Assembly (NCBI GenBank): GCA_029975165.1
Contig: JARKPR010000024.1
Location: 1-64,000 of the forward strand
DNA: 64,000 bases
DNA from: Selenomonadales bacterium
Lineage (GTDB): Bacteria > Bacillota > Negativicutes > Sporomusales > UBA7701
Reading direction: 5' to 3'
Made by a program: the position numbers and the translations under genes
Notes under the pieces: generated by a model
The model's input: only the letters and a program-made list of their open reading frames with translations
The model's database searches: none
Told to the model about the DNA's origin: nothing
Part shown: one piece after another, positions 43,069 through 51,063 of the stretch
Layout: each line of letters opens with the position of its first letter
Position numbering within the stretch: position 1 is the first letter of the stretch

Positions 43069-44406
43069 TTATTTGCCGTCGCTAGCGGTCTGTCGGCTGA
43101 CGGCGGTATTTTGCCCCAGCTCGTTGAAGCAGAAGTTGAGGAGGACGGCGATGATGCTGCCGATGGTGATGCCGCTGTTGAGGAACATCTGCGCCCAGGC
43201 GGGGAGTTTGCCGTAGAAGCCGGGCACGGCGAGGGGGATGAGGCCGACGCCGATGCTGACGGCGACGATCATGGCGTTGTAGTTGCCTTCGAAGCTGACC
43301 TTGCCGAGGGCGCGGATGCCGCTGGCGGCGACCATGCCGAACATGGCGATGCCGGCGCCGCCCAGCACGGGGGTGGGGATGGCGGCGACAATGGCGGCGG
43401 CTTTGGGGAAGAGGCCGAGGATGACGAGGATGATGCCGGCGACGACGATGACGAAGCGGCTCCGGACGCCGGTGAGGCCGACGAGGCCGACGTTCTGGGC
43501 GAAGGCCGAGTAGGGGAAGGTGTTCATGATGCCGCCGAGCATAGTGGCGAAGCCGTCGGCGCGCAGGCCGCGGACGACGTCCTCCTGGTTGACGGGCTTG
43601 CCGACCATTTCGCCGACGGCGATCATGTCGCCGGTGGTTTCGGTCATGATGACGAGCATGGCGAGGACGATGGTGAGGATGGCCATGGGATCGAAGATCG
43701 GCATGCCGAAGGCGAACGGGGTGGTGAAGCCGAACCAGGCGGCGGTGGCCACCTTGGAGAAGTCGGTGAGGCCGAAGGCGATGGCGATGGCCGTGCCGGA
43801 CACCAGGCCGAGGAGGACGGCGATGCTGCTCCAGAACCCCGGCAGGCAGCGGTAGTAGATGACGGTAAGTACGAGGACGATGAAGGCCATGGCGAGGTTG
43901 GCGGGGCTGGCGAAGCCGGGCGCGCCGGGTACGCCGCCGCCCGCCCACCGTACGGCGACCGGCAGGAGCGAGACGCCGATGATGGTGATGATGGTGCCGG
44001 TGACGACCGGCGGGAAGTAGCGGATGAGGCGGCTGAAATAGGGGCTTATGAGGTATGTGATGATGCCGGCGACGATGACGGCGCCGAAGATGCCCTGGAT
44101 GCCGTGCGTTTTGCCGACCATGATCATCGGCGTGACGGCGGCGAAGGAGACGCCCTGCACGACGGGGAGCTTGACGCCCATGTTGAGGAAGCCGAAGGAC
44201 TGGATGATGGTGGCGATGCCGACGGTGAAGAGGTCGGCGTTGATGAGGTAGATGAGCTGGTCCTTGGAGAGGCCCAGGGCGTTGGCGATGATGAGCGGCA
44301 CGGCGACGCAGCCGGCATACATGGCCATGACGTGCTGGAGGCCGCAGGCGAACAGTTGCCCGGCAGGGAGGATCTCGTCGACGGGATGGGTCTTGTCAGG
44401 CGGCAT
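43069..44406 (-). CDS. NCS2-family purine (uracil-xanthine type) permease
   Basis: This 445-residue protein has about twelve to fourteen helices. NCS2 signatures include LQHVMAMYAGCVAVPLIIA near the N-terminus and NTFPYSAFAQNVGLVGLTGV later. It imports xanthine, urate or related bases with protons. The start abuts the end of the molybdenum subunit gene, so it is the last gene of the xdh operon. Confidence 0.9.
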   Translation of the reverse strand: MPPDKTHPVDEILPAGQLFACGLQHVMAMYAGCVAVPLIIANALGLSKDQLIYLINADLFTVGIATIIQSFGFLNMGVKLPVVQGVSFAAVTPMIMVGKTHGIQGIFGAVIVAGIITYLISPYFSRLIRYFPPVVTGTIITIIGVSLLPVAVRWAGGGVPGAPGFASPANLAMAFIVLVLTVIYYRCLPGFWSSIAVLLGLVSGTAIAIAFGLTDFSKVATAAWFGFTTPFAFGMPIFDPMAILTIVLAMLVIMTETTGDMIAVGEMVGKPVNQEDVVRGLRADGFATMLGGIMNTFPYSAFAQNVGLVGLTGVRSRFVIVVAGIILVILGLFPKAAAIVAAIPTPVLGGAGIAMFGMVAASGIRALGKVSFEGNYNAMIVAVSIGVGLIPLAVPGFYGKLPAWAQMFLNSGITIGSIIAVLLNFCFNELGQNTAVSRQTASDGK

Positions 44407-46697
44407 TAGGGTGTTTCACTCCTCAGTTTTTTGTTGTTCATGGCGGCAAACAGTTTTTCCGGAGTAATCGGCAGGCTTGTCATTCTCACCCCCACGGCGT
44501 TGTAGACGGCGGCGGCGATGGCCGGCGCGGGCGTGTTGGCGACCACTTCGCCGATCGACTTGACGCCGAACGGCCCGGTGGGCTCGTAGCTTTCTTCGAA
44601 GAATACCCTGACTGAGCCGATGTCCTTGCGGCAGGGGATCTTGTAGGTCATGAAGGAGTCGGTGAGCAGCTTGCCGCGCTCGTCGTAGGCGACCTCTTCG
44701 TAGAGGGCGAGGCCGATGCCCTGCGCGATGCCGCCCTCGGCCTGGACGCGCGCCAGGGCGGGGTTGACGACCGTGCCGCAGTCGACGACGGCGACGAAGT
44801 CCACCAGCGCGATGCGGCCGGTTTCTTTGTCGATTTCGATTTCGGCGAAGCCGGCGACGTAGGGCGGCGGCGAGACGGGGCTGCCGTGGCTGGCGCAGCC
44901 TGTAAGCTGGCGCCGTTCGGCGCCGACGACCGATTGGCCGGCCAGCCGGGCGAGGCTGATTTCCTTGCCGGCGGCGCTGCGGAGGGTCGCGCCGTCGAAG
45001 GCCACTTCGTCCGGGGCCGCCCCCAGGGCGACGGCGGCGGTGGCGATTATTTTTTCCCTGAGCTCGGTCGCGGCCTTGAGGACGGCCATGCCGGTGACGT
45101 AGGCGGTGCTGGAGGCGTAGGAGCCGGTGTCGAAGGGGGAGACGTCGGTGTCGGCGGCGTGGACGATGATGTTGCCGAGGGGGGCATCGAGGACTTCGGC
45201 GGCCATCTGGGCGAGGATGGTGTCGCTGCCTGTGCCCATGTCGGTGGAGCCGATGAGGAGGGTGTAGTTGCCGTCGTCGTTCAGACGCACTTCGGCGGAG
45301 GCGGTGTCGATGCCGGCGATGCCCGAGCCCTGCATGGACACGGCCATGCCCACGGCCCGGACTTTGTCGCCCAGGTCGCGGCGCGGGTATTTGCCCTGCC
45401 AGCCGATGAGCTCGCGGCCGCGGGCGATGCAGCGGTCGAGGGCCGAGCTGCCGAGAGGCTTGCCATGGTAGATGTCGGTCTCGCCGGCTTTGATGATGTT
45501 TTTGAGCCGCAGCTCGCAGGGGTCCATGCCGAGGGCTGCGGCCAGTTCGTTGACGGCCGATTCGATGGCGAAGCAGCCCTGGGTGGCGCCGTAGCCGCGC
45601 ATAGCCCCGGCCGGCAGCTTGTTGGTGTAAACGGCGTAGCCGCTGTAGCGGACGGCGTCGGCTTTGTTGTAGAGGGGCAGGCTTTTTTCGCCGGCGACGG
45701 AGAAGACGGTGGGGGCATGTTCGCCGTAGGCGCCGGTGTCGGCGAGGTTGCGGACGTCGATGGCCCGGATGCGGCCGTCGCGGTCGGCGCCGATTTTGAC
45801 GGTAAAAAGCATGGCGTGGCGGCTGTTGCTGGCGGTGAAGGTTTCCTTGCGGTCGAAGACCAGCATGGCCGGCCGGCCGGTGCGGAGGGTGACGAGGGCC
45901 GGGTAGAGTTCGGCGACGGCGGTTTGTTTGCCGCCGAAGCCGCCGCCGATGCGGGGTTTTATCACCCGGATGCGGCTGGCCGGCAGTTCGAGGGCCCTGG
46001 CCAGGTGGCGCCGGACGTGGAAGGGTATCTGGGTCGAGCTGACGACGACAAGGCGGCCGGTGTGGTCGAGGTAGCTGAAGGCGCGGTAGGTTTCCATCAT
46101 CGCCTGGGCCTGGGCCTGGGTACGGAAGGTGTTTCTGACGACGACCTCGCTGGCTACGAGCGCGGCTTCGACGTCGCCGACGGCGACGGTGTGGGCGGCG
46201 GCGATGTTGCGCCCCCGGTCGAGGCCGATGGCGAAGTTGCAGAAGAGGTCGTCTTCGGGGTGGACGAGCGTGGGGTGGCCGATGGCCTCTTCCGGGGCGA
46301 GCACCGGCGTCAGCACTTCGTATTCGACTTTGATGAGCCCGAGGGCCTGCTGCGCGGTGCGCTCGTCTTCAGCGGCGACGATGGCCACGCCGTCGCCGGT
46401 GTGGCGGACGAGGTCGTCGAGGATGCGGCGGTCGTAGGGGGACGGTTCGGGGTAGGTCTGGCCGGCGAGGGTGAACCGCACCAGCGGCACGTCTTTGTGG
46501 GTGAGGACGCAGACCACGCCGGGCAGGGCGATGGCCGCGGCGGGGTCGATGGCTTTTATCCGCGCCGCCGCGTGGGGGCTGCGGAGGAGCTTGACGGTGA
46601 GGGCGTTGGCGGGGACGAGGTCCGCCGTGTAGAGGGGTTTGCCGGTGGCGATCGCCAGGCCGTCGAGCTTGGCTACGCTTTGGCCGACGATCTTCAT
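44406..46697 (-). CDS. xanthine dehydrogenase family, molybdenum-binding subunit
   Basis: This 763-residue protein has the two domains of molybdo-hydroxylases. Cofactor motifs include GGGFGGKQ, AMRGYGATQ and QGSGIAGID, and the expected active-site Glu lies in GVKSIGE. It hydroxylates a purine ring carbon such as hypoxanthine or xanthine. ATG 46697 overlaps the Fe-S subunit stop by 4 bp. The permease and the purine-type leader support a purine substrate; aldehydes or other N-heterocycles remain possible. Confidence 0.9.
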   Translation of the reverse strand: MKIVGQSVAKLDGLAIATGKPLYTADLVPANALTVKLLRSPHAAARIKAIDPAAAIALPGVVCVLTHKDVPLVRFTLAGQTYPEPSPYDRRILDDLVRHTGDGVAIVAAEDERTAQQALGLIKVEYEVLTPVLAPEEAIGHPTLVHPEDDLFCNFAIGLDRGRNIAAAHTVAVGDVEAALVASEVVVRNTFRTQAQAQAMMETYRAFSYLDHTGRLVVVSSTQIPFHVRRHLARALELPASRIRVIKPRIGGGFGGKQTAVAELYPALVTLRTGRPAMLVFDRKETFTASNSRHAMLFTVKIGADRDGRIRAIDVRNLADTGAYGEHAPTVFSVAGEKSLPLYNKADAVRYSGYAVYTNKLPAGAMRGYGATQGCFAIESAVNELAAALGMDPCELRLKNIIKAGETDIYHGKPLGSSALDRCIARGRELIGWQGKYPRRDLGDKVRAVGMAVSMQGSGIAGIDTASAEVRLNDDGNYTLLIGSTDMGTGSDTILAQMAAEVLDAPLGNIIVHAADTDVSPFDTGSYASSTAYVTGMAVLKAATELREKIIATAAVALGAAPDEVAFDGATLRSAAGKEISLARLAGQSVVGAERRQLTGCASHGSPVSPPPYVAGFAEIEIDKETGRIALVDFVAVVDCGTVVNPALARVQAEGGIAQGIGLALYEEVAYDERGKLLTDSFMTYKIPCRKDIGSVRVFFEESYEPTGPFGVKSIGEVVANTPAPAIAAAVYNAVGVRMTSLPITPEKLFAAMNNKKLRSETP

Positions 46698-47149
46698 CCG
46701 CCGTTCACCTCCAGGTATTTTTTGACCGCCCGCAGCTGGCCCATGTAGCCGGTGCAGCGGCAGAGGTTGCCGGTGAGGTAGTGGATTATCTCTTCGTCGG
46801 TAGGGTTCGTGAGCTCGCGCTTCATGGCCAGTACGGTCATGATGAAGCCGGGGCTGCAGAAGCCGCATTGCTCGGCGCCTTCCGCGACCAGCAAGCTGGC
46901 GAAGGCGGCCGCTTCGTCGGCCACGCCTTCAATGGTGGTGATGGCCTTGCCTTCGAGCCGCGCGGTGAGGATGGCGCAGGACAGGACGGGGCGGCCGTCG
47001 ACCCACACGGTGCAGAGGCCGCAGTTGGTGGTGTCGCAGCCGCGGCGGACGCTGGCGTAGCCCGCGGCCCGCAGGGTGTCGGCGAGGAATTCGTCGGCCG
47101 CGGCTTCGAGGACGGCCGGGCGGCCGTTGATGGTTACCGCTACCCGCAT
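46694..47149 (-). CDS. xanthine dehydrogenase family, [2Fe-2S] subunit
   Basis: This 151-residue protein carries two [2Fe-2S] clusters: plant-type Cys 38/43/46/58 and the C-terminal set Cys 95/98/130/132 (GFCSPG and LCRCTGY). It passes electrons from the molybdenum centre to the FAD subunit. It overlaps both neighbours (10 bp and 4 bp). Confidence 0.94.
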   Translation of the reverse strand: MRVAVTINGRPAVLEAAADEFLADTLRAAGYASVRRGCDTTNCGLCTVWVDGRPVLSCAILTARLEGKAITTIEGVADEAAAFASLLVAEGAEQCGFCSPGFIMTVLAMKRELTNPTDEEIIHYLTGNLCRCTGYMGQLRAVKKYLEVNGG

Positions 47150-47928
47150 GACAGCACCTCCTCTACGGCCCGCCTGACGAGCACGGCGGCCATGGCGCGG
47201 CGGTAGCCGGCCGAGGCTTTTACGTTGCCGCCGAAGGCGAGTTCGTCGGCCGCCAAGGCGGCGGCGGTGGCAGCGTCGGGCCAGGGTCCGGACAGCGCCT
47301 GCGAGGCGGCGCGGGCAAGCTGGGCCCTGGCCGGCCTGGCGCCGACGACGACCGTCCAGTCGCCGTCCCGGCGGGCGACGGCGGCGTTGACGAGCGGGAA
47401 GTCGCTGGCCGAGTTGCGCAGGCTCTGGTAGGCGGCGGCGCGGCCGTCTTTTTTTATGTAAATATGGGTGAGGATGTCCCTGGCGGGCGGCTTGTCCAGG
47501 AAGTCGGCCAGCGGCATGCGGCCGGCGGCGTGGAGGGCCACCTCGGTGTCGAGGGCCAGGAGGGCGGTGATGAGGTCGGAGAAGCCGTATTTGGCGTAGA
47601 CGGTGGCGCCGACGGTGACGAGGTTGCGGAACTGGACGCCGATGACGTTGCCGACCGCCCGGCTGAGCATTCCCCGGAAATTGTCCCGGCAGGCGGGATG
47701 GGTCTCGACGGCGCGGAAGGTCGCCATCGCCCCCAGTTCGATGAATTCGGCCGTTTCGCCGATATGGTCGAGGCCGAGCCGCGACAGGTCGACGGCGGTG
47801 GCGATCTTGCGGGCGCCCATCCGCAGGAAGGCACAGCCGCCGAGCAGCACGTTGTCCGGGCGCTCAGTCAGAATACGGTAGGCCTCGTCGACCGTCTGCG
47901 GCCGGACCAGTTCTCTGGCCGTGAACAT
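47140..47928 (-). CDS. xanthine dehydrogenase family, FAD-binding subunit
   Basis: This 262-residue protein has the FAD loops LLGGCAFLRM and a TVGATVYAKYGFSDLITALL stretch, followed by the CO_deh_flav C-terminal domain. It is shorter than many family members. It passes electrons to NAD or another acceptor. ATG 47928 has GGGGAGGAG 7 nt upstream. It is first in the order FAD, Fe-S, Mo, permease, behind a riboswitch-like leader. Confidence 0.9.
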   Translation of the reverse strand: MFTARELVRPQTVDEAYRILTERPDNVLLGGCAFLRMGARKIATAVDLSRLGLDHIGETAEFIELGAMATFRAVETHPACRDNFRGMLSRAVGNVIGVQFRNLVTVGATVYAKYGFSDLITALLALDTEVALHAAGRMPLADFLDKPPARDILTHIYIKKDGRAAAYQSLRNSASDFPLVNAAVARRDGDWTVVVGARPARAQLARAASQALSGPWPDAATAAALAADELAFGGNVKASAGYRRAMAAVLVRRAVEEVLSCG

Positions 47929-47944
47929 CGCATCTCTCCTCCCC

Positions 47945-48027
47945 AAAAGATAAATGCCCGGCCGGTCTTTTCACTCGTGGCCGGGCAATTTACGGTTGCC
48001 TGTAGAAACCTCTGTATGAGATTGACA
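47945..48027 (-). promoter_or_regulatory. purine-riboswitch-like leader with terminator (xdh operon)
   Basis: The minus strand has the hallmark joining sequence GTTTCTAC (48009-48002), then hairpin GGCAA-CCGTAAA-TTGCC (48000-47984) whose 7-nt loop equals L3 of guanine riboswitches, then CGGCCACGAGTG where TGACTACGAGTG is usual. The P2 hairpin is only CTC-ATACA-GAG and a P1 stem is not evident. TTGCC overlaps a terminator stem TGCCCGGCC/GGCCGGGCA (47987-47979 with 47963-47955) followed by TTTATCTTTT. This fits a variant switch in which ligand prevents termination. Confidence 0.6.
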
Positions 48028-48032
48028 CATTA

Positions 48033-48061
48033 ATTTTACCGTTTGCGTCAAAAGGTGTCAA
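48033..48061 (-). promoter_or_regulatory. sigma-A promoter of the xdh operon
   Basis: On the minus strand TTGACA (48056-48061) and TAAAAT (48033-48038) are 17 bp apart. The expected start near 48026 leaves almost no sequence before the aptamer-like region. Confidence 0.82.
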
Positions 48062-48077
48062 TAATAAGCGGATGCGC

Positions 48078-50495
48078 TCAACCGAGCTTACGCATCAGCC
48101 GCATGCCGTTGAGCGTCACCAGGAGCGACGCCCCCATGTCGGCGAAGACGGCCAGCCACAGGTTGGCGTACCCGGCGAACGTCAGGGCGACGAAGATGGC
48201 CTTGACGGCGATGGCGAAGGCGATGTTCTCCTTGATGACGGCCACTGTCTTGCGGCCGAGCCTGACGAAGTAGGCGAGCTTGCCGAGGTCGTCGGTCATG
48301 AGGGCGACGTCGGCTGTTTCCAGGGCGGCGTCCGACCCCGCCGCTCCCATGGCGATGCCGACGCCGGCCGCGGCCAGGGCCGGGGCGTCGTTGACGCCGT
48401 CGCCCACCATGGCCACGGCGCCGTAGTCGCGGGCGATGGCCTTGACGGCGGCGACTTTGTCCGCAGGCAATAGGTCGCTGTGGAAGGCGTCGAGGTCGAG
48501 GCCGGCGGCGATCGCGCCGGCGACGCGGTTGTTGTCGCCGGTGAGCATGGCGATGTGCCGGATGCCGCAGGCCCGCAGGGAGCGGATGGCGTCGCGGCTG
48601 TCGGTGCGCAGCGTGTCGGCCACGGCGATCAGGCCGAAGATTTCGTCCCGCGTGCCGGCGAACATGGCCGTCCGGCCCTGCAGCTCCAGGCCGGCCAGCA
48701 TCGCTTCGTACGGGGCGAGGGTGTGGCCGAGTTCTTCGAACAGCCGCAGGTTGCCGACGTAGACGGTGGTGCCGGCGAGGTCGGCCTGGGCGCCCCGCCC
48801 GACGAGGGCCCGGAAGTTGGCTGCCGTGGCCAGGTCCAGCCCGGCGGCTTTGGCGACGATCGCCGCGGCCAGAGGATGCTCCGACCGTTTTTCTACGGCC
48901 GCGGCGATGGCCAGGAGCTCGCTTTCGCTCCGGCCGCCGGCCGGCAGGATGTCGGTGACGACCGGGCGGCCGGCGGTGAGCGTGCCGGTCTTGTCGAAGG
49001 CGATGGCGGCGATGCCGCCCACCTGCTCCAGGTAGGCGCCGCCCTTGATGAGCACGCCGCGCCGGGAGGCGTTGCCGATGGCGGCGACGATGGAGACGGG
49101 CGTGGAGATGACGAGCGCGCACGGGCAGGAGATGACGAGCAGCACCAGTCCTTTGTAGAACCAGGGGGTGAACGGCTGGCCGAAGAGGAGCCAGGGCAGG
49201 GCCATGACGGCGACGGCGGCCAGCAGCACGGCCGGGGTGTAGTATTTCGCGAATATGTCGACGAATTGCTGGGAGGGGGCCCTTTGGGCCTGGGCCTCCT
49301 CCACGAGGTGCATGATCTTGGCCAGCGTGGAGTCGGCGGCCACTTTCGTGACTTCGATCTCCAGCACGCCGTGGCCGTTGACGGTACCGGCGTAAACGCC
49401 GTCGCCGGCCGCTTTATCCACCGGTACGGCCTCGCCGGTGATGGTGGCCTGGTTTACCGCCGACGCGCCGCCGCGCACGACGCCGTCCATGGCGATGCGC
49501 TCGCCGGGTTTGACGATGATGATGTCGCCGAGCGCAATGTCGGCCACGGGCAGGCGCCGCTCCTCCCCGCCCCGCCGCACGAGCGCCTCGGGCGGAGCCA
49601 GTTCCATGAGCGCCCGGATCGAGCGGCGCGTTTTGTCCATGGTGTACGTCTGCAGCGCGTTGCCGAACGAGAACAGGAAGGCGACGGTGGCGGCTTCGCT
49701 CCATTCGCCGATGGCCATGGCGCCGATGACGGCGACGGTCATGAGGAAGTTCATGTCGAAGATCCACGACCGCAGGCCGTAGAGGGCGGTTTTGGCCGCG
49801 CTGAAACCGCCGGCGGCGGCGGCCAGAACGAACAAGGGTATCAAGATGTTGTCGCCTGTGCCGGTCCAGCTGAGAACGGCGGCTGTCAGGAGCAGCCCTC
49901 CCGAGACCATCGTCGCGATCGTTTTCGGGGTTTGCCACCAGGCCGCGGCGGCCGGCGGCGTGGGTGCCGCCTTATCTTCCCGTTCAGCCTTGTAGCCGGC
50001 CTGTTCGACGAGCCGCAGGACGGCGGCGTCGGACAGGGTGTGCTCGACGGCGAGCTTGCCAGCGGCGAAATTGACGACGGCCTGCCGGATGCCGGGCGCG
50101 GCCGCCAGTTTCTTCTCCAGTTTGGCGGCGCAGTCGGCGCAATCCAGGCCGGAAACGCGGTATGTCGTTCGGTGCAGACCGCCGCGGTCCTGGGCGGCCG
50201 CGACGAGCGTCGCCCGGTAGCCGAACCCGCCGGCCGCCTTCATGAGGTCGGCCGGCGCCACGAGCGACCCGTCGTAGACGATCTTCATCCTGGCGGCGGC
50301 GAAGTTGACGCTGGCGTCGGCGACGCCGCGAAGCCGTTTGATGCTTTTCGCGAGCGTGGCGGCGCAGTCGGCGCAATCCAGGCCGTCGAGGTCGAAGGTG
50401 CTGGTGACCTGCCGGGCGCTGTCGACGGCAGTCGCGACGGCCGCAGTCGCCGGCTCCGGGGCGCGGCAGCCGCAGTTACAGGTTTTTTCCGTCAT
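48078..50495 (-). CDS. heavy-metal P1B-type ATPase (Cd/Zn/Pb exporter type)
   Basis: This 805-residue protein has two N-terminal metal-binding domains (GLDCADCA twice, first at residues 38-45), the transmembrane SCPCAL motif, phosphorylation loop DKTGTLT and hinge GDGVNDAPALAAAGVG. The CPC motif, the GLDCADCA repeats and an adjacent CadC-like repressor favour Cd/Zn/Pb over copper. ATG 50495 has AAGGA 9 nt upstream; another in-frame ATG is at 50504. It follows the ArsR-type gene by 11 bp. Confidence 0.9.
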   Translation of the reverse strand: MTEKTCNCGCRAPEPATAAVATAVDSARQVTSTFDLDGLDCADCAATLAKSIKRLRGVADASVNFAAARMKIVYDGSLVAPADLMKAAGGFGYRATLVAAAQDRGGLHRTTYRVSGLDCADCAAKLEKKLAAAPGIRQAVVNFAAGKLAVEHTLSDAAVLRLVEQAGYKAEREDKAAPTPPAAAAWWQTPKTIATMVSGGLLLTAAVLSWTGTGDNILIPLFVLAAAAGGFSAAKTALYGLRSWIFDMNFLMTVAVIGAMAIGEWSEAATVAFLFSFGNALQTYTMDKTRRSIRALMELAPPEALVRRGGEERRLPVADIALGDIIIVKPGERIAMDGVVRGGASAVNQATITGEAVPVDKAAGDGVYAGTVNGHGVLEIEVTKVAADSTLAKIMHLVEEAQAQRAPSQQFVDIFAKYYTPAVLLAAVAVMALPWLLFGQPFTPWFYKGLVLLVISCPCALVISTPVSIVAAIGNASRRGVLIKGGAYLEQVGGIAAIAFDKTGTLTAGRPVVTDILPAGGRSESELLAIAAAVEKRSEHPLAAAIVAKAAGLDLATAANFRALVGRGAQADLAGTTVYVGNLRLFEELGHTLAPYEAMLAGLELQGRTAMFAGTRDEIFGLIAVADTLRTDSRDAIRSLRACGIRHIAMLTGDNNRVAGAIAAGLDLDAFHSDLLPADKVAAVKAIARDYGAVAMVGDGVNDAPALAAAGVGIAMGAAGSDAALETADVALMTDDLGKLAYFVRLGRKTVAVIKENIAFAIAVKAIFVALTFAGYANLWLAVFADMGASLLVTLNGMRLMRKLG

Positions 50496-50506
50496 ATGCC
50501 TCATCC

Positions 50507-50878
50507 TTATCTGTGTTTGATGTGTTCGATGCCCTGGGCGAGCAGGATGGCGATGTGTTCGTCGTCGAGGGAATACCACACTACCCTGCCGTCGCGGCGG
50601 TACTTCACCAGCCTGGCTCCCCGCAGCAGCCGCAGCTGATGGGAGATGGCCGACTGGCCCATGCCGACGGCGGCGGCGATGTCGCACACGCACAGTTCGC
50701 GGCGGGAAAGGATCTGCAGCATTTTCACCCGCGTCGGGTCGCCGAGGATTTTGAACGTGGCCGCCAGTTCCCGGGCGTCGGCTTCGGGCAGGGCTTCGGC
50801 CCGAGCGGCGCGAATGGACTCGGGGTGCAGACAGGTTTCTTCGCAGACGGCGTTGTCGATGGCGGTCATGGCATTCAC
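50507..50878 (-). CDS. ArsR/SmtB-family metal-responsive repressor
   Basis: This 123-residue winged-helix protein has RELCVCDIAAAVGMGQSAIS, whose CxC in helix 3 with N-terminal Cys residues (CEETC) fits a CadC-type Cd/Pb site. The C-terminus has DEH, ten residues, then HIKH, which matches the zinc site of SmtB/CzrA in helix 5. It should release DNA when metal binds and so induce the P-type ATPase downstream. ATG 50878 is close to GGAG; ATG 50869 has better spacing. Confidence 0.88.
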   Translation of the reverse strand: MNAMTAIDNAVCEETCLHPESIRAARAEALPEADARELAATFKILGDPTRVKMLQILSRRELCVCDIAAAVGMGQSAISHQLRLLRGARLVKYRRDGRVVWYSLDDEHIAILLAQGIEHIKHR

Positions 50879-50887
50879 TCCAATATA

Positions 50888-50901
50888 TGATCATGTGTTC
50901 A
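50888..50901 (-). promoter_or_regulatory. candidate ArsR/SmtB operator
   Basis: tgatcatgtgttca is a 6-2-6 dyad with one mismatch, resembling SmtB/CzrA operators built on TGAACA/TGTTCA. It lies just upstream of the repressor gene. Confidence 0.55.
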
Positions 50902-50968
50902 TGTATTTATTTTATATGGTTCCCGTGCCGCCGTCAATATCTTTTAGGCCTCCAAATCGAAAGGAATT

Positions 50969-51007
50969 TGGCGAACTATGTCGAAAGTGTAATTTATGGA
51001 ATAGTAT
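50969..51007 (+). promoter_or_regulatory. tandem Spo0A boxes and promoter of the chemoreceptor gene
   Basis: TGGCGAA (50969-50975) and TGTCGAA (50979-50985) both match the 0A box TGNCGAA and are 10 bp apart in the same orientation, as in known tandem sites. The second overlaps a -35 position, with TAGTAT (51002-51007) 17 bp on. Confidence 0.5.
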
Positions 51008-51063
51008 GAATGTTTTTCCACGACCCTGCCATAGACCATACATCCCGGAAGGAGCTGACCGTT

